The notes beneath the pieces were generated by a model. It worked only from the letters and a program-made list of their open reading frames with translations. It had not been told where the DNA came from and ran no database searches. Made by a program: the position numbers and the translations under genes. Positions 62,421 through 64,000 of a stretch of DNA of 64,000 nucleotides are shown here, one piece after another (the first letter of the stretch is position 1; each line of letters begins with the position of its first letter). The DNA lies in NCBI GenBank assembly GCA_963653535.1, contig CAVJWU010000002.1, positions 53,362-117,361 on the forward strand, given 5' to 3'. Source of the DNA: UBA3210 sp963653535. GTDB taxonomy: Bacteria > Bacillota_I > Bacilli_A > RFN20 > CAG-449.

Positions 62421-62443
62421 GCCGAGAAAAACTCGTAAAAGGC
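62421..62443 (+). repeat. Right copy of the direct repeat flanking the DUF4417/toxin operon
   Basis: Starts GCCGAGAAAAACTCGTAAAA. See the left copy at 60640-60660. It also contains the short self-complementary GAG/CTC. Confidence 0.45.
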
Positions 62444-62473
62444 TTGCTATTTTTAAGACAGTAATGCTATAAT
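62444..62473 (+). promoter_or_regulatory. Promoter of a plus-strand small RNA
   Basis: TTGCTA (62444-62449), 18 bases, TATAAT (62468-62473). No ORF follows on this strand, only a short stretch ending in a terminator. Confidence 0.6.
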
Positions 62474-62479
62474 TTACTT

Positions 62480-62547
62480 GCTGAAGGTGGCATCATAGCA
62501 TGCTATCTAGACGACCCAAACCACTGCAATGGTTTGGGTCTTTTTTT
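62480..62547 (+). ncRNA. Putative small RNA, about 68 nt
   Basis: Bounded by a good promoter and a strong terminator (GACCCAAACC/GGTTTGGGTC, 8-base loop, seven T at 62541-62547). It contains the perfect palindrome ATAGCATGCTAT (62495-62506), which can form a second short hairpin or serve as an operator. It lies between, and opposite in direction to, the ImmA-type gene and the DUF4417 operon. No known RNA family recognised. Confidence 0.5.
62513..62547 (+). terminator. Terminator of the plus-strand small RNA
   Basis: A perfect 10-bp GC-rich stem followed by TTTTTTTATT on the plus strand; the minus strand side lacks a T-run, so it is not the terminator of the ImmA-type gene. Confidence 0.8.
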
Positions 62548-62550
62548 ATT

Positions 62551-63138
62551 TCAATTAAGATAATTATGTTGTTCTGATTCAACTACCCATCTTAAGAAAT
62601 ATTTAGTTTGTTCATTAGAACTATCTGTTCTACTTACAATTTGTTTAAATGTATAATTTTTGCATTTTTCATAAGGGATCATTATCTCTCCACATAATGC
62701 CATAGCTTGCCATTCCATACTTTTATATCGTGGCAATTCTTTATCTTTAAGACTTCTTGCATAAACTAGTCCATTTTCACCTTTATATAATACTGGACCC
62801 GCATCAAATATATGAATCAAGATAAAATGACACATTTCATGACAAATAAATCCTAGACTAGTTCTATCACCATTTACTGCTTTTTCATATATTGTTTCAC
62901 GTATTTTGATGCAATAAACATCATTGCCTTCTGGAACTAATTCTGCCATTACATTTGCCTCAAATTCATCATCTGGCAAAATAAGATAATAGAGATTATT
63001 AGAAAATTTATCTATTAACCTTTCAAGTGCTTTTAAAACAGGAAATTTAACAGTATTAATTCTTAACAATCTTCTAGCAAATTTAGATATTTCTCTTATC
63101 TGTATTCTGCTCAAAGATAATCTTGATTCATAATCCAT
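62551..63138 (-). CDS. ImmA/IrrE-type zinc metallopeptidase
   Basis: 195 residues. HExxH in GFICHEMCHFILIHIFD near residue 99, preceded by a VYCIKIRETIYEKAV strand region, fits the ImmA/IrrE family. Such proteins cleave or release a partner XRE repressor, inducing mobile elements or stress genes. Its ATG overlaps the stop of the XRE gene by one base. It ends in TGA. Confidence 0.82.
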   Translation of the reverse strand: MDYESRLSLSRIQIREISKFARRLLRINTVKFPVLKALERLIDKFSNNLYYLILPDDEFEANVMAELVPEGNDVYCIKIRETIYEKAVNGDRTSLGFICHEMCHFILIHIFDAGPVLYKGENGLVYARSLKDKELPRYKSMEWQAMALCGEIMIPYEKCKNYTFKQIVSRTDSSNEQTKYFLRWVVESEQHNYLN

Positions 63139-63497
63139 TACTTATTCTCCTTTAGAATATCGAAGATAGATTGAATCTCATTTTCATCTAATTCAGGAAG
63201 TTTTCTTTGAAATTGTAGTGCCAACTTCTTTTGAGTTAATGGAACATTTTCAACATCAATTCTAACATTCTTCTTATCTTCACAATAAGCGTCATAAAAC
63301 TCATCATATTTAGAGCCTTTTAGACCATAATGTTTAGATAATTCATCTACCCAATTATCTGGTACACTTTTTCCACCGGTTAAAACAGCAGAAACAAAAG
63401 ACGAAGTAACGCCTAATAATTGAGCAATGGATAATAAATTTTCATCATGGTCAATCATTTCTTTTCTAACTATTTTGCCAAATTTTGTGTATCCCAT
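63138..63497 (-). CDS. XRE-family transcriptional regulator
   Basis: 119 residues. A helix-turn-helix at about 20-50 (SIAQLLGVTSSFVSAVLTGG) in the Cro/C1 fold, followed by a helical tail ending LDENEIQSIFDILKEN. AAAGGAG lies before the ATG. Paired with the ImmA-type peptidase, its likely inactivator. A palindrome in its own promoter suggests autorepression. Confidence 0.85.
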   Translation of the reverse strand: MGYTKFGKIVRKEMIDHDENLLSIAQLLGVTSSFVSAVLTGGKSVPDNWVDELSKHYGLKGSKYDEFYDAYCEDKKNVRIDVENVPLTQKKLALQFQRKLPELDENEIQSIFDILKENK

Positions 63498-63554
63498 ATT
63501 TCCGCTCCTTTTGTAATCATTATTTTTGAAATCATTTTCTTAGATTACAGCAAT

Positions 63555-63583
63555 AGTATACACCTAACATGTTATATTGTCAA
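63555..63583 (-). promoter_or_regulatory. Promoter and operator of the XRE-ImmA operon
   Basis: On the minus strand TTGACA, 17 bases, TATACT: near consensus. The spacer contains the palindrome TAACATGTTA (63565-63574), the probable XRE operator. Confidence 0.75.
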
Positions 63584-63602
63584 CTCATTTGAGATACAAA
63601 TT

Positions 63603-63614
63603 AACCACGTGGTT
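63603..63614. promoter_or_regulatory. 12-bp palindrome upstream of the XRE promoter
   Basis: AACCACGTGGTT is a perfect palindrome about 20 bases upstream of the -35 box and may bind a regulator. It differs in sequence from the spacer palindrome. Confidence 0.4.
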
Positions 63615-63743
63615 GATTAAAGAATATTTTTTAACTTTTCTAAAAATATAAAAAAAGTATCACGTAGGCACTAATTGAATATTCACATAAAAAAAGAGCC
63701 ACCAGCATAACTGCCGATGACTAAAAATAAGGATTAAAATATA

Positions 63744-63793
63744 TTCGTGCTTTTGATTATGAAATCGTGCTTTTTATAGTTAGTTCGTGCTTT
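63744..63793 (+). repeat. Three TCGTGCTTT repeats with an exact 20-bp period
   Basis: TCGTGCTTT begins at 63745, 63765 and 63785. The bases between copies differ, so the spacing rather than the filler is conserved; all copies would face the same side of the helix. They lie between the accessory operon and tRNA-Trp. Confidence 0.7.
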
Positions 63794-63823
63794 CCATAAA
63801 ATACGCTCAAGCAAAACGGCAAA

Positions 63824-63857
63824 GAAAAAAAGGACTGATATTTTTGGTATCAATCCT
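63824..63857 (-). terminator. Terminator of tRNA-Trp
   Basis: A 10-bp stem AGGATTGATA/TATCAGTCCT (one G-T pair) followed by TTTTTTCTTT on the minus strand. Confidence 0.8.
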
Positions 63858-63869
63858 ATCGTTTCTTAA

Positions 63870-63943
63870 TGGCAGGGGTAGTAAGAATCGAACTCACAAT
63901 AACGGTTTTGGAGACCGTTGCTATACCATTTAACTATACCCCT
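63870..63943 (-). tRNA. tRNA-Trp (anticodon CCA)
   Basis: 74 nt including encoded CCA. Acceptor AGGGGTA/TACCCCT, discriminator G, anticodon loop CTCCAAA giving CCA, T loop GTTCGATT. It reads UGG only. The accessory region lies at its 3' side. Confidence 0.95.
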
Positions 63944-63953
63944 AGATAGAATG

Positions 63954-64000
63954 CTAAAGAGATTTAGCAATCTTACTGACAAGGCTCATATCAACTTTAC
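63954..64000 (-). CDS. Possible C-terminal end of a gene cut by the window edge
   Basis: The last 14 codons read KVDMSLVSKIAKSL followed by TAG; the stop lies in a small hairpin (TGCTAAA/TTTAGCA). Too short to identify and possibly not coding. Confidence 0.3.
   Translation of the reverse strand, partial: KVDMSLVSKIAKSL

Noticed and set aside
63744..63793. CRISPR array
   Set aside because: Repeat units are only nine bases with 11-base fillers, three copies, and no cas genes; the spacing fits protein-binding iterons rather than CRISPR.

Overview
The window is AT-rich DNA from a low-GC Gram-positive bacterium of the Bacilli/Mollicutes lineage. The evidence is Firmicutes-type gene content: DnaB/DnaI helicase loaders, EzrA, RNase HIII, the Prp/L27 processing pair, an HrcA/CIRCE heat-shock operon, a threonine T-box and a pyrG attenuator leader. 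Mollicute-like traits sit alongside this, such as an ATP synthase b subunit made as a lipoprotein. TGA is used as a real stop (the RsmB-like and ImmA-like genes) and the tRNA-Trp has a CCA anticodon, so the genetic code is standard. Rubrerythrin, an iron alcohol dehydrogenase, a large Fe-S flavoprotein and HypA/HypB suggest an anaerobe. An uncultured gut Bacilli order (RF39- or Erysipelotrichales-like) would fit, but this is inference.

Layout. 1-8.7 kb (minus): recJ (edge), secDF, ruvB, ruvA with a small membrane peptide in front, a secreted M6-type protease, obgE, and the rpmA-prp-rplU operon behind an L21-type leader. 8.8-12.4 kb (minus): helicase loader genes dnaB and dnaI, then a nuclease-helicase. 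12.5-17.1 kb (plus): pyk, a ROK sugar kinase, and thrS under a T-box. 17.2-19.4 kb (minus): a lipoprotein and a response regulator/HPt/FakA-C-domain module. 19.5-27.3 kb (minus): the complete F-type ATP synthase operon, whose c subunit carries a two-carboxylate Na+-type motif. 27.4-27.65 kb: three tRNA genes. 28-30.5 kb: mgtE behind a leader peptide with mutually exclusive hairpins, and a trigger factor without its ribosome-binding domain. 30.7-34.6 kb: hypA, Fe-S flavoprotein and hypB. 34.8-40.7 kb: an IspD-like gene, a zinc-ribbon protein, then hrcA-grpE-dnaK-dnaJ behind two CIRCE operators. 41-43.7 kb (plus): pyrG and rnhC. 43.7-51.3 kb (minus): ezrA, cysteine desulfurase, nrnA, SDR, ABC-F and hflX. 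51.4-52.2 kb (plus): rpsD. 52.3-57 kb (minus): a stand-alone primase zinc finger, a flippase-like protein, an rRNA methyltransferase and fmt. 57.1-60.1 kb: rpsT (plus), then adh, tcdA and rubrerythrin (minus).

60.1-63.9 kb is accessory DNA lying on the 3' side of tRNA-Trp. It holds an IS3-family transposase relic, a minus-strand operon (XRE regulator and ImmA-type metallopeptidase, then a small ORF, a TGA-interrupted DUF4417 gene, a probable BECR-fold nuclease toxin and a small acidic partner), a plus-strand small RNA with its own promoter and terminator, and three 20-bp-phased repeats next to the tRNA. This island and the mgtE leader are the two places most likely to hold undescribed biology.
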